DNA of 5,824 nucleotides from positions 1 to 5,824 of the forward strand of contig JAKMDG010000195.1 of assembly GCA_022428035.1 (NCBI GenBank), read 5' to 3'. The notes under the pieces are model-generated. The model ran no database searches, was not told the DNA's origin, and worked only from the letters and a program-made list of their open reading frames with translations. The stretch is from Longimicrobiales bacterium. Its GTDB lineage: Bacteria; Gemmatimonadota; Gemmatimonadetes; Longimicrobiales; Gaopeijiaceae. This document shows, one piece after another, positions 1-5,824 of the stretch. Position 1 is the first letter of the stretch. Each line of letters begins with the position of its first letter. The position numbers were made by a program, and so were the translations under genes.

Positions 1-1
1 T

Positions 2-988
2 TCACACTTCGAGCTCGGACTTCAGATGGCCGTGGACGACGAGCCGTCCGCCAGCCCGTGGGTCGTCGCGGAACTCCACTACGAGCGTGGCCGGCTGGTG
101 CGCGAGCATTGGCGTTCGTCGGAAGGCGTAGGTCGGGTCGCGGCTGCCGCCTTCCGGGGGGCTGAGTGTCATCAGGCGCGATCGTCCGGTGGCGCTCAGG
201 TCGGGTACGCGTCCGTGGAGCGCCTCATCGCGTGGAATTACCTCTGTCCGGCCGAGTTGGGTCGCGTTCTGGGCGAGGGCTTCGAGCTGGCGCCGCGGAG
301 CCGGGGTGGCGACCTCACGTTGATGATGGCGTCCTACCGTGCAGCACTGGAAGCATATCCGGGACATGAGGGAGCGAACACGGACTTCCTGCTGACGCTC
401 GCGCTCGAAGAGCGATGGGACGATCTACTGCGGATGGCCCGACGCTTCGCCCACGCCAGCGGTGGTCATCCGACCGCTCTTATGTTCGCTGGCCTCGCGC
501 TGCACCGCACGCAGCGCACGGACGAAGCGGCGACCGTGTTTGACGCGGCGCTGGAGCGTATGACGGTCGAAGAAGCGGCTGGCTTGACCGATGTGGGCTT
601 TCTTCTCGACCGCAGTGCTGAGCGTTCCTACCGGGATCTTCCGGCTGCTGAGCGGATGATGTTCAACAAGGATTTCTGGGCGACGCGAGACCGCGCGCAG
701 TCGACCGCGGTGAACGAGCGGTGGGTGGAGCACATGGCCCGTGCTGCGATTGTCGAACTCTGCTACGGCGGGGTTTTTGGCGATGCAGGAGAGGTCTGGG
801 TACGTTTCGGAAGACCTGACAACATCCACATCATCGACGATGGCGGTGGACGTCTGACCGAGTTCTGGAACTACGGCAGCGGCCCCGACATCACGTTCGT
901 CCGCTGGGTCTCATCGGAGAGGACGGACCTGACGCCCGAAGGGCGAGCCTACGTCGACGACCTGGGCAAGATTTTCCCGCCACAGTGA
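2..988 (+). CDS. TPR / GWxTD-type domain protein, 5' end cut by window
   Basis: The frame is open to the left edge, so the N-terminus, and any signal peptide, is probably missing. The first ATG, at 26, lacks a good ribosome binding site and may be internal. The middle part (about 317-565) is alpha-helical and TPR-like, with repeat-style segments such as YRAALEAYPGHEGA and EAATVFDAALERM. The C-terminal part fits the GWxTD domain family: FWATRD (674-691), then NERWVEHMARAA, then GEVWVRFGRPDNI (788-826) and TEFWNYG. The signature itself is degenerate: the aligned residues are GVFGD (770-784), keeping only the first G and the D. The family's biochemical function is not established; many members look like exported or surface proteins of Gemmatimonadota and relatives. 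The stop overlaps the pgk start by 4 nt. I am fairly sure of the family and cannot assign a role. Confidence 0.72.
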   Translation, partial: SHFELGLQMAVDDEPSASPWVVAELHYERGRLVREHWRSSEGVGRVAAAAFRGAECHQARSSGGAQVGYASVERLIAWNYLCPAELGRVLGEGFELAPRSRGGDLTLMMASYRAALEAYPGHEGANTDFLLTLALEERWDDLLRMARRFAHASGGHPTALMFAGLALHRTQRTDEAATVFDAALERMTVEEAAGLTDVGFLLDRSAERSYRDLPAAERMMFNKDFWATRDRAQSTAVNERWVEHMARAAIVELCYGGVFGDAGEVWVRFGRPDNIHIIDDGGGRLTEFWNYGSGPDITFVRWVSSERTDLTPEGRAYVDDLGKIFPPQ

Positions 989-2196
989 TCAAGAAGACCA
1001 TAACGGACGTCGACAGCGACGGCCTCCAGGGACGCACCGTGATCGTTCGCGCGGACCTGAACGTGCCCCTCGACAACGGCTCAATTTCTGACGACCAGCG
1101 CATCCGTGCCTCGTTGCCTACGCTTCAGATGCTGACCGATGCCGGTGCTCGCGTCATCCTGCTGTCGCATCTCGGACGGCCCAAGGGGCAGGTCAACCCG
1201 ACCTTTTCTCTGGCGCCTGTTGCTGTTCGGCTCAACGAGCTTCTCGAGCCATCGGTCCATTTCGTGCCTTACACCGACGGCGCAGCGGCTGCTCACGCAC
1301 TCCATGACATCGGCGACGGCGAGATCGCCATTCTCGAGAACACGCGCTTCGAGCCGGGAGAGTCAGCGAACGCCCCCGATCTCGCCCATTCCTGGGCCGC
1401 CCTGGGTGATCTCTTCGTGAACGATGCGTTCGGTACCGCTCACCGAGCCCATGCCTCTACGGCAGGGTTGGCTCACGCCATGCGCGCCAAGGGCGGCGAG
1501 GCTGTCGCCGGCCTCCTGATGGCTACGGAACTCGAGTTCCTGGAGGAGGCTCTTCGCACCCCGGAGCGACCGTTCGTGGCGATCGTCGGGGGAGCCAAAA
1601 TCTCATCGAAGATCGGCGTCATATCGTCTCTGCTGCCCCGGGTCGATTGCCTTCTCATCGGTGGGGCGATGGCCAACACCTTCTTCCGCGCTTTGGGTCT
1701 GGACACCGGTGACAGTCTGGTTGAGGAGGACTCGATCGAAGTGGCCCGTGATCTGATCGCGACGGGGGGTGAGCGCCTGGTACTTCCGGTCGACTGTACC
1801 GTCGCCAACGAGATCGTGGAGGACGCTGAGTGCCGTGCAGTGGATCGTACCGGCGTGAAGCAGGGCGAGAAGATCCTCGATGTCGGCCCGCGTACGCGTC
1901 TGCTCTTTGCGGATCTGGTGGGGCGAGCGAAGACGATCGTCTGGAACGGACCGATGGGCGTGTTCGAGATCGATGCCTTCGCGGAGGGAACCATGGATAT
2001 TGCGCACGCAGTAGCGGGCGCGTGTGATGCCGGTGCCATCGGTATTCTGGGCGGAGGCGACTCCGCAGCAGCCGCCGAACGGGCCGGAGTGGTTGACCGC
2101 CTTACTCATGTGTCGACGGGGGGTGGAGCCTCTCTCGAACTCCTGGCCGGAGCGCAATTGCCCGGTGTGAACGCACTGTCAAATCGGAGTGTCTGA
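985..2196 (+). CDS. pgk: Phosphoglycerate kinase
   Basis: Cytoplasmic glycolytic enzyme that transfers phosphate between 1,3-bisphosphoglycerate and ADP to give 3-phosphoglycerate and ATP. The 403 residues match the usual bacterial length. Substrate-side residues are in place: RADLNVP (D24, N26), R39, SHLGRPKG (H62, R65), LENTRFEPGE (R121) and VNDAFGTAHRAH (R154). The nucleotide-side domain shows VGGAKISSKI (about 201-210), WNGPMGVFE (320-328), LGGGDSAAA (from about 355) and STGGGASLELLAG (377-389). The GTG start gives the normal N-terminus and overlaps the upstream TGA as GTGA. There is no strong ribosome binding site (only a purine-rich patch near 964-970), which suggests translational coupling to the upstream gene. 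The stop overlaps the tpiA ATG by one base. GGAKISSKI carries Ser where Asp is common, a mild variant. Identity is certain. Confidence 0.98.
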   Translation: MIKKTITDVDSDGLQGRTVIVRADLNVPLDNGSISDDQRIRASLPTLQMLTDAGARVILLSHLGRPKGQVNPTFSLAPVAVRLNELLEPSVHFVPYTDGAAAAHALHDIGDGEIAILENTRFEPGESANAPDLAHSWAALGDLFVNDAFGTAHRAHASTAGLAHAMRAKGGEAVAGLLMATELEFLEEALRTPERPFVAIVGGAKISSKIGVISSLLPRVDCLLIGGAMANTFFRALGLDTGDSLVEEDSIEVARDLIATGGERLVLPVDCTVANEIVEDAECRAVDRTGVKQGEKILDVGPRTRLLFADLVGRAKTIVWNGPMGVFEIDAFAEGTMDIAHAVAGACDAGAIGILGGGDSAAAAERAGVVDRLTHVSTGGGASLELLAGAQLPGVNALSNRSV

Positions 2197-2939
2197 TGGC
2201 CGTGATCGCAGGGAACTGGAAGATGCATCTCGGTCCGGCGGCGGCGTTGGGCTTCTTGTCCGACTTCGAGATCGGATCGCTTTCGGTGACGCACGAGCTG
2301 ATCGTGTTTCCGCCGACCGCATCGCTTCATGCCGTCGCCTCGTCCGATCGTCGAGACGCTCGCCTCCAGGTGGGCGTGCAGAACATCTACTGGGAGGATG
2401 CGGGCGCGTTTACGGGTGAGACGTCGGCACCGATGGCCGCGGACGCGGGTGCATCATTCGCCTTGGTGGGGCATTCTGAGCGGCGGCACGTATTTGGTGA
2501 ATCCGATGAAGATACCCGTAGGAAGGTCGAGGCTGCCGTGCGGGCGAATCTCGTGCCGGTTCTTTGCGTTGGGGAGACACTCGAGGAGCGCCGGGCTGGT
2601 CGAGTTGAGGCGGTGATCCTCCGGCAGCTGGACGCCGCCCTGGGCAGCCTCCGGGCCGCGGAGCGCTTTCTGGTGGCATACGAGCCGGTCTGGGCGATCG
2701 GTACCGGCGAAACCGCGACACCGGCGGACGCCGCCTCGGCGCATGGAACCCTTCGGGCCCGGTTGGCAGAGGCGATGGGCGTGGCTCCATCCGCGACGGT
2801 ACCGATCCTCTATGGGGGCTCGGTCAAGCCGGCGAATGCGGCGGAACTCATGTCTGCTGCGGACGTAGATGGCGTACTCGTGGGAGGGGCGAGCCTGGAC
2901 GCGGCTTCCTTCCGGGAGATCGCCGTGGCAGCGGGCTGA
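2196..2939 (+). CDS. tpiA: Triosephosphate isomerase
   Basis: Cytoplasmic TIM-barrel enzyme interconverting dihydroxyacetone phosphate and glyceraldehyde 3-phosphate. The 247 residues are full length. Visible active-site elements are GNWKM (N7, K9), VGHSERR (catalytic H93), the catalytic base E163 in AYEPVWAIGTG with flexible loop 6 (about 164-174), YGGSVKP (206-212) and the phosphate-binding GVLVGGASL near 226-234. The start ATG overlaps the pgk stop (TGATG). A GGAG at 2186-2189 sits 6 nt upstream, so initiation can be independent as well as coupled. A pgk-tpiA pair followed by secG is a common bacterial arrangement. No key residue is missing. Confidence 0.98.
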   Translation: MAVIAGNWKMHLGPAAALGFLSDFEIGSLSVTHELIVFPPTASLHAVASSDRRDARLQVGVQNIYWEDAGAFTGETSAPMAADAGASFALVGHSERRHVFGESDEDTRRKVEAAVRANLVPVLCVGETLEERRAGRVEAVILRQLDAALGSLRAAERFLVAYEPVWAIGTGETATPADAASAHGTLRARLAEAMGVAPSATVPILYGGSVKPANAAELMSAADVDGVLVGGASLDAASFREIAVAAG

Positions 2940-2947
2940 ACGGCCCG

Positions 2948-2982
2948 TTGACACCCTTTCCGGCCTCTCCGACGTTTATCGT
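2948..2982 (+). promoter_or_regulatory. Possible promoter upstream of secG (-35-like TTGACA)
   Basis: A perfect TTGACA lies at 2948-2953 in the 67-nt tpiA-secG gap. The best -10-like hexamers downstream are poor: TATCGT at 2977-2982 matches TATAAT at four positions, but the spacer is 23 nt, longer than the usual 16-18. GTTTAT at 2974-2979 leaves a 20-nt spacer and matches only three positions. It could give secG a transcript separate from pgk-tpiA, but the hexamer may be chance. Confidence 0.3.
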
Positions 2983-2991
2983 CTTACTCCG

Positions 2992-2996
2992 AAGGG
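2992..2996 (+). promoter_or_regulatory. Ribosome binding site of secG
   Basis: AAGGG lies 10 nt before the ATG at 3007. It selects this start over the in-frame ATG at 2869, which lies deep inside tpiA and would add 46 residues that do not resemble SecG. Confidence 0.7.
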
Positions 2997-3006
2997 AATC
3001 TGTTCG

Positions 3007-3372
3007 ATGTATGGATTTTTGCTGGCCGTGTTCGTGCTTGTCGGCCTCTTCCTCTCCGTCGTGATCCTGCTGCAGGCAGGTAAGGGCGGCGGTCTCGCGG
3101 CTGTGGGTGGGAGTGGCGGCACGATGGCGGATGGCGTCCTGGGCGGTCGACAGGCGACCACGGTCCTGACGCGTGCGACCTGGGGTGCAGGTGCGGCCTT
3201 TATGGTCCTCGCCCTCGTGCTTTCGATCATGTCATCCCGCTCGGTCGTCCCCGAGTCCGTGATTCAGGTGGATGCGCCCGCTGCGCAGACCGCGCCGGCC
3301 CCGGTGCTTCCGGGTCTTGACCAGCCTGGAGTGGATGGGTCCGAAGGCAACTCCGGCAACGAGGGCAACTGA
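3007..3372 (+). CDS. secG: Preprotein translocase subunit SecG
   Basis: Small inner-membrane subunit of the SecYEG protein-conducting channel that stimulates SecA-driven export. The product has 121 residues. Membrane segment 1 is about residues 3-23 and ends in LLQAGKGGG (Q23 to G29), the typical SecG turn. A glycine-rich cytoplasmic loop follows (GGSGG, then GVLGGRQATTVLTRATW). Membrane segment 2 is about 57-76. The tail (77-121) is Pro/Ala/Gly-rich and acidic, ending in GSEGNSGNEGN, and looks disordered; such extensions are frequent and poorly conserved. The more usual FG(S/G)RGA-type loop motif appears here as LGGRQAT. The start is set by the ribosome binding site at 2992-2996. It lies 67 nt after tpiA and 92 nt before the E1-alpha start. 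Confidence 0.93.
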   Translation: MYGFLLAVFVLVGLFLSVVILLQAGKGGGLAAVGGSGGTMADGVLGGRQATTVLTRATWGAGAAFMVLALVLSIMSSRSVVPESVIQVDAPAAQTAPAPVLPGLDQPGVDGSEGNSGNEGN

Positions 3373-3374
3373 CC

Positions 3375-3423
3375 CCTTGAGCCGCGAAAGCGGGACGTTG
3401 CCTTACGAGCCGCGAACCGGCGG
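3375..3423 (+). repeat. Imperfect direct repeat, each copy able to form a small stem-loop
   Basis: The core GAGCCGCGAA occurs exactly at 3379-3388 and 3407-3416, 28 nt apart. Both copies are preceded by CCTT (3375-3378, and 3401-3404 with two extra bases) and followed by GCGG. Copy 1 folds as CCGC (3382-3385), loop GAAA (a GNRA-type tetraloop), GCGG (3390-3393). Copy 2 folds as CCGC (3410-3413), loop GAACCG, GCGG (3420-3423). Stems are only 4 bp and no T tract follows, so this is not a classic intrinsic terminator. Possible roles are an RNA processing or stability element between secG and the dehydrogenase genes, or a paired protein-binding site. The repeat is directly visible; any role is inference. 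Confidence 0.5.
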
Positions 3424-3453
3424 ACCTCGGTGTGGCCGCCGATCCTGTATGCT

Positions 3454-3459
3454 GGAAGG
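3454..3459 (+). promoter_or_regulatory. Ribosome binding site deciding the E1-alpha start
   Basis: GGAAGG ends 5 nt before the GTG at 3465. This favours 3465 over the in-frame GTG at 3432, which would place this Shine-Dalgarno-like sequence inside the gene and has only a weak purine patch upstream. Confidence 0.6.
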
Positions 3460-3464
3460 GTGCC

Positions 3465-4511
3465 GTGTCTGATTCGGCTTTTGGTCTGGGTCGTACCGAA
3501 CTCCACGACCTCTACCGCGCACTTTGTGTGACGCGTGCCGCCGAAGAGCGCCTTGAGCTTCTCCAGAAGCAGGGGCACGTCACTGGCGGTGTGTACCGGT
3601 GCCTCGGTCAGGAGGCCGGGGCCGTGGGTGCTGCGTTCGCGCTCCGCCGCCGTACGGATGGCACGGGCGACATGTTGTGCCACACGATCCGCGCTGCAGG
3701 CGCGCTGTTCCTTTTCGGGGGAGAGCTGATCGACTATTTCCGCCAGTATATGGCGAAGGGAACCGGCCCCACGCGTGGCCGCGAGGCCAACGTACACTGG
3801 TTTGACTTCGACAAGGGCTTTGTCGGGCCCGTTTCTCCACTGGGGACCATGATCGAGATCATGGCCGGAATGACACTGTCCTTTCGCCTGCGCGGGGAGG
3901 AGAGGATCGGCATGGTCTTTTACGGGGATGGGGCGTCCTCTACCGGAGCATGGCACGAAGGCTTGAACTTTGCCGCGGTGCAGCGCTGCCCGATGATCCT
4001 CATGGTGGAGAACAACCAGTGGGCGTTCTCGACGCCCACGTCCAAGAACACCCGCGTTTCCAGCTTCACGGAGAAGGGCCCGGGGTATGGTATCGGTGCC
4101 GAATCCGTAGATGGAACGGACGTGCTTGCTGTCTTCGATGCGGTTCGGCGCGCAGCCAATCTCGTGCGCTCCGGAGAGGGCACGCGGATGGTAGAACTCA
4201 AATACTTCCGACGTCGGGGTCACGCGCAGCACGATCCACAGGACTACGTGGACCCGGCTGAGATCCGGAAGTGGGAGAAGAAGGACCCGCTCGACCTCTA
4301 CCGCGCGCGCCTTCTCGAAAAGGAGTGGGCGTCCGAAGCTGAATTGGTCGCGATCGAGCAGGACGCATTCGACTCGTGCCGCGTGGCTGCCGAGGAGGCA
4401 ATCGGCGAGCCGTATCCGGACGGGCCCGATGCGGTCACCGATGTCTATACGGACGTGTCCACGCCGCATCCCTGGACCCGGGCGGACAGCCCCGACCCGA
4501 CCCTGGCCTGA
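3465..4511 (+). CDS. 2-oxo acid dehydrogenase complex, E1 component alpha subunit
   Basis: Thiamine-diphosphate dependent E1 subunit that, with the beta subunit, decarboxylates a 2-oxo acid and passes the acyl group to lipoyl-E2. The product has 348 residues from GTG 3465 (359 from the alternative GTG 3432). The cofactor motif is clear: YGDGASSTG (GDG at 154-156) through VENNQWAFSTP (N183, N184). GVYRCLGQEAGAVGAA lies near the N-terminus. The loop corresponding to the conserved GHSxxD motif reads RRRGHAQHDPQDY, with H253 and D257. CHTIRAAGALFLFGG stands where many relatives have an RxHG segment. E1-beta begins 14 nt after the stop and E2 follows, so this is a complex operon. Substrate is unsettled: pyruvate, branched-chain 2-oxo acids or acetoin are all used by this family. 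I favour the branched-chain type because of the E1-beta sequence, so no symbol is given. Confidence 0.92.
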   Translation: MSDSAFGLGRTELHDLYRALCVTRAAEERLELLQKQGHVTGGVYRCLGQEAGAVGAAFALRRRTDGTGDMLCHTIRAAGALFLFGGELIDYFRQYMAKGTGPTRGREANVHWFDFDKGFVGPVSPLGTMIEIMAGMTLSFRLRGEERIGMVFYGDGASSTGAWHEGLNFAAVQRCPMILMVENNQWAFSTPTSKNTRVSSFTEKGPGYGIGAESVDGTDVLAVFDAVRRAANLVRSGEGTRMVELKYFRRRGHAQHDPQDYVDPAEIRKWEKKDPLDLYRARLLEKEWASEAELVAIEQDAFDSCRVAAEEAIGEPYPDGPDAVTDVYTDVSTPHPWTRADSPDPTLA

Positions 4512-4517
4512 ACGATC

Positions 4518-4522
4518 GAGGA
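4518..4522 (+). promoter_or_regulatory. Ribosome binding site of E1-beta, deciding between adjacent ATGs
   Basis: GAGGA touches the ATG at 4523 directly but leaves 3 nt (4 nt from GAGG) before the second ATG at 4526. The spacing is short even for 4526, but 4523 is too close to work well, so 4526 is preferred. Confidence 0.5.
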
Positions 4523-4525
4523 ATG

Positions 4526-5551
4526 ATGGATCGCGAGATTCCGGAGCACCTTCTCAAGACCAAGAATGGCGAGCCGGTCACGATGCTCGAAGCGATTTCC
4601 GAAGCGCTTTTCGAGGAGATGACCCGCGACGACTCGGTCTTCCTGTTGGGGGAGGACATCGGCGTCTACGGCGGCGCGTTCAAAGTCACCAGGGACTTCC
4701 TGACCCACTTCGGCGAGAACCGTGTGATCGACACGCCGATCGCAGAGGGTGGGTTCACAGGGGCTGCCGCTGGGGCGGCCCACATGGGATTGCGGCCCGT
4801 GGTCGAGATCCAGTTCATGGACTTCATCTCGCCCGCGTACGACGTGATCACCAATTACATCGCGACGTCGAACTATCGTGGCGCCGGCCCGATGCCGCTC
4901 GTGATCCGCGGCCCGGTTGGCGGCGGGAACCGTGGGGGACCGTTCCACTCCCAAAACGTGGAGATGGCGTTCTTTCACACGCCGGGATTGAAGATCGTTT
5001 ATCCGAGCACGGCGAAGGACGCCAAGGGGCTTCTCAAGGCGTCCATTCGCGATGAGAACCCGGTGATCTTTGAAGAGCACAAAGGACTCTACCGAGCTCC
5101 CGCACTTCGTGAGGTGCTGCCGGACGACGACTATGTCATCCCGTTGGGCAAGGCACGTACGGTTCGCGAGGGTACCGACCTCACGATCGTGACCTATGGA
5201 GCGATGGTGCACAAGAGCGTCGAAGCCGCCGAGACACTGGAGTCGGAAGACGGAGTGTCCGTTGAGATCATCGATCTTCGTACGCTCCTGCCGCTCGACG
5301 AAGATGCCATCGTCGAGAGCGTGAAGAAAACGAACAAACTGCTCGTGGTGCACGAGGATACCCGCACGGGAGGAATCGCGGGAGAAATCGCGATTCGCGT
5401 GAGCGAGAAGGCGTTCGAGTGGCTGGATGGACCGATTCTGAGGGTGACGGCAATCGACGCGCCGGTGCCTTACTCGGGATCCCTGGAAGATTACTTTTTA
5501 CCGCAGACCGGCGACGTCGTGAACGCTGCCCGGTACCTTGCGGCATACTGA
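4526..5551 (+). CDS. 2-oxo acid dehydrogenase complex, E1 component beta subunit (branched-chain-like)
   Basis: Beta subunit of the heterotetrameric E1, supplying part of the thiamine-diphosphate site. The product has 341 residues from ATG 4526, or 342 from ATG 4523. The open frame extends upstream to 4376, but that part overlaps E1-alpha and does not resemble the family. Recognisable segments are TMLEAISEALFEEM, FLLGEDIGVYGGAFKVT (E43), DTPIAEGGFTGAAAGAAHMGLRPVVEIQF (E74), HSQNVEMAFFHTPGLKIVYPST (H141), NPVIFEEHKGLYR, a transketolase C-terminal domain from about residue 205, and VVHEDTRTGGIAGEIA. GVYGGAF, HTPGLK and EEHKGLYR recall the 2-oxoisovalerate dehydrogenase group. About 19 residues (DREIPEHLLKTKNGEP) precede the usual family start. 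The identity as E1-beta is secure; the substrate is inferred. Confidence 0.94.
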   Translation: MDREIPEHLLKTKNGEPVTMLEAISEALFEEMTRDDSVFLLGEDIGVYGGAFKVTRDFLTHFGENRVIDTPIAEGGFTGAAAGAAHMGLRPVVEIQFMDFISPAYDVITNYIATSNYRGAGPMPLVIRGPVGGGNRGGPFHSQNVEMAFFHTPGLKIVYPSTAKDAKGLLKASIRDENPVIFEEHKGLYRAPALREVLPDDDYVIPLGKARTVREGTDLTIVTYGAMVHKSVEAAETLESEDGVSVEIIDLRTLLPLDEDAIVESVKKTNKLLVVHEDTRTGGIAGEIAIRVSEKAFEWLDGPILRVTAIDAPVPYSGSLEDYFLPQTGDVVNAARYLAAY

Positions 5552-5571
5552 CAAACACGGAGTGATCGAGC

Positions 5572-5824
5572 GTGGCTCGAATTGAAGTCCCGATGCCCCA
5601 GATGGGTGAGTCCATCGCCGAGGGGACGGTCTCACAGTGGCTCAAGCAGGTCGGCGATGCGGTCGAGCGTGACGAGCCTATTCTCGAGATCTCAACGGAT
5701 AAGGTAGATGCGGAGATCCCGTCCCCTTCGGATGGGACCCTCGTCGAAATCGCGGTGCAGGAAGGTGAAACGGTCGAAGTCGGGACCATCGTCGCCTTCA
5801 TCGAGACGGAAGCCGGTGCCGCTG
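5572..5824 (+). CDS. 2-oxo acid dehydrogenase complex E2 (dihydrolipoyl acyltransferase), N-terminal lipoyl domain, 3' end cut
   Basis: Only the first 84 residues are in the window and the frame is open at the right edge. They form one complete lipoyl domain: IEVPMPQMGESIAEGTVSQW, then VGDAVERDEPILEISTDKVDAEIPSP, then GTLVEIAVQEGETVEVGTIVAFIE. K44 in STDKVDAEI is the expected lipoylated lysine that shuttles the acyl group from E1 to the catalytic core. The GTG start gives the standard MARIEVPMPQMGES N-terminus; CGGAG at 5558-5562 lies 9 nt upstream. It begins 20 nt after E1-beta, consistent with co-transcription. The TDKVDAE context is shared by E2s of 2-oxoglutarate and branched-chain complexes, so the class stays open. 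The peripheral-binding and catalytic domains, and any E3 gene, lie outside the window. Confidence 0.93.
   Translation, partial: MARIEVPMPQMGESIAEGTVSQWLKQVGDAVERDEPILEISTDKVDAEIPSPSDGTLVEIAVQEGETVEVGTIVAFIETEAGAA

Noticed and set aside
2..367. Minus-strand open frame reaching the left edge
   Set aside because: It overlaps the TPR part of the plus-strand gene, which has family-like content; the minus-strand translation has no recognisable motif.
2932..2947. Hairpin CGGGC-TGAACG-GCCCG across the tpiA stop as a terminator
   Set aside because: Only 5 bp, overlaps the coding end, and is followed by TTGACACC rather than a T tract.
3448..3453. TATGCT as a -10 box for E1-alpha
   Set aside because: No -35 match at the proper distance, and a start site from it would fall near 3460, leaving the ribosome binding site outside the transcript.
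3432..3464. GTG at 3432 as the E1-alpha start
   Set aside because: It adds 11 residues not typical of the family and lacks a good ribosome binding site, whereas GTG 3465 has GGAAGG 5 nt upstream.
3264..4469. 401-codon open frame on the minus strand opposite E1-alpha
   Set aside because: It is the antisense shadow of a firmly identified gene in GC-rich DNA, and its translation (rich in R, H, P and L) resembles no family I know.
4376..4525. Upstream extension of E1-beta to 4376
   Set aside because: The extra 50 residues overlap E1-alpha in another frame, are Arg/Gly-rich and do not resemble E1-beta N-termini.
4445..5353. 302-codon open frame on the minus strand opposite E1-beta
   Set aside because: Antisense shadow of E1-beta; no recognisable domain and the same compositional signature as other shadow frames.

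Overview
The window is an ordinary, GC-rich, tightly packed block of bacterial housekeeping genes, all on the + strand: (5'-cut) TPR/GWxTD-type protein, phosphoglycerate kinase, triosephosphate isomerase, SecG, then E1-alpha, E1-beta and the start of E2 of a 2-oxo acid dehydrogenase complex. GWxTD-type proteins are known mainly from Gemmatimonadota, Acidobacteriota and the Bacteroidota/Chlorobi group. With the high GC and GTG starts, a Gemmatimonadota-like organism is my best guess; this is inference, because no rRNA or other decisive marker is present.

Layout. Positions 2-988 hold the C-terminal part of a TPR protein ending in a degenerate GWxTD domain. It overlaps the GTG start of pgk by 4 nt (985-988), and pgk overlaps tpiA by 1 nt (2196), so these three read as one translationally coupled unit. 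A 67-nt gap with a TTGACA hexamer and a good ribosome binding site leads into secG (3007-3372). A 92-nt gap follows, carrying an imperfect direct repeat whose two copies can each fold into a small stem-loop. Then comes the dehydrogenase block: E1-alpha (3465-4511), E1-beta (4526-5551, 14 nt later) and E2 (from 5572, 20 nt later, running off the right edge).

Function. Pgk and TpiA are lower-glycolysis enzymes and SecG is a membrane subunit of the SecYEG translocon. The E1/E2 genes encode a thiamine-diphosphate and lipoate dependent complex that oxidatively decarboxylates a 2-oxo acid to an acyl-CoA. The E1-beta sequence looks closest to the branched-chain (2-oxoisovalerate) type, but pyruvate cannot be excluded. 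No stretch over 300 bases lacks a gene. I saw no tRNA, rRNA, CRISPR array, mobile element or riboswitch.

I did not find a convincing undescribed system. The points most worth a second look are the degenerate GWxTD motif in a protein joined to pgk, and the paired stem-loop repeat between secG and E1-alpha.
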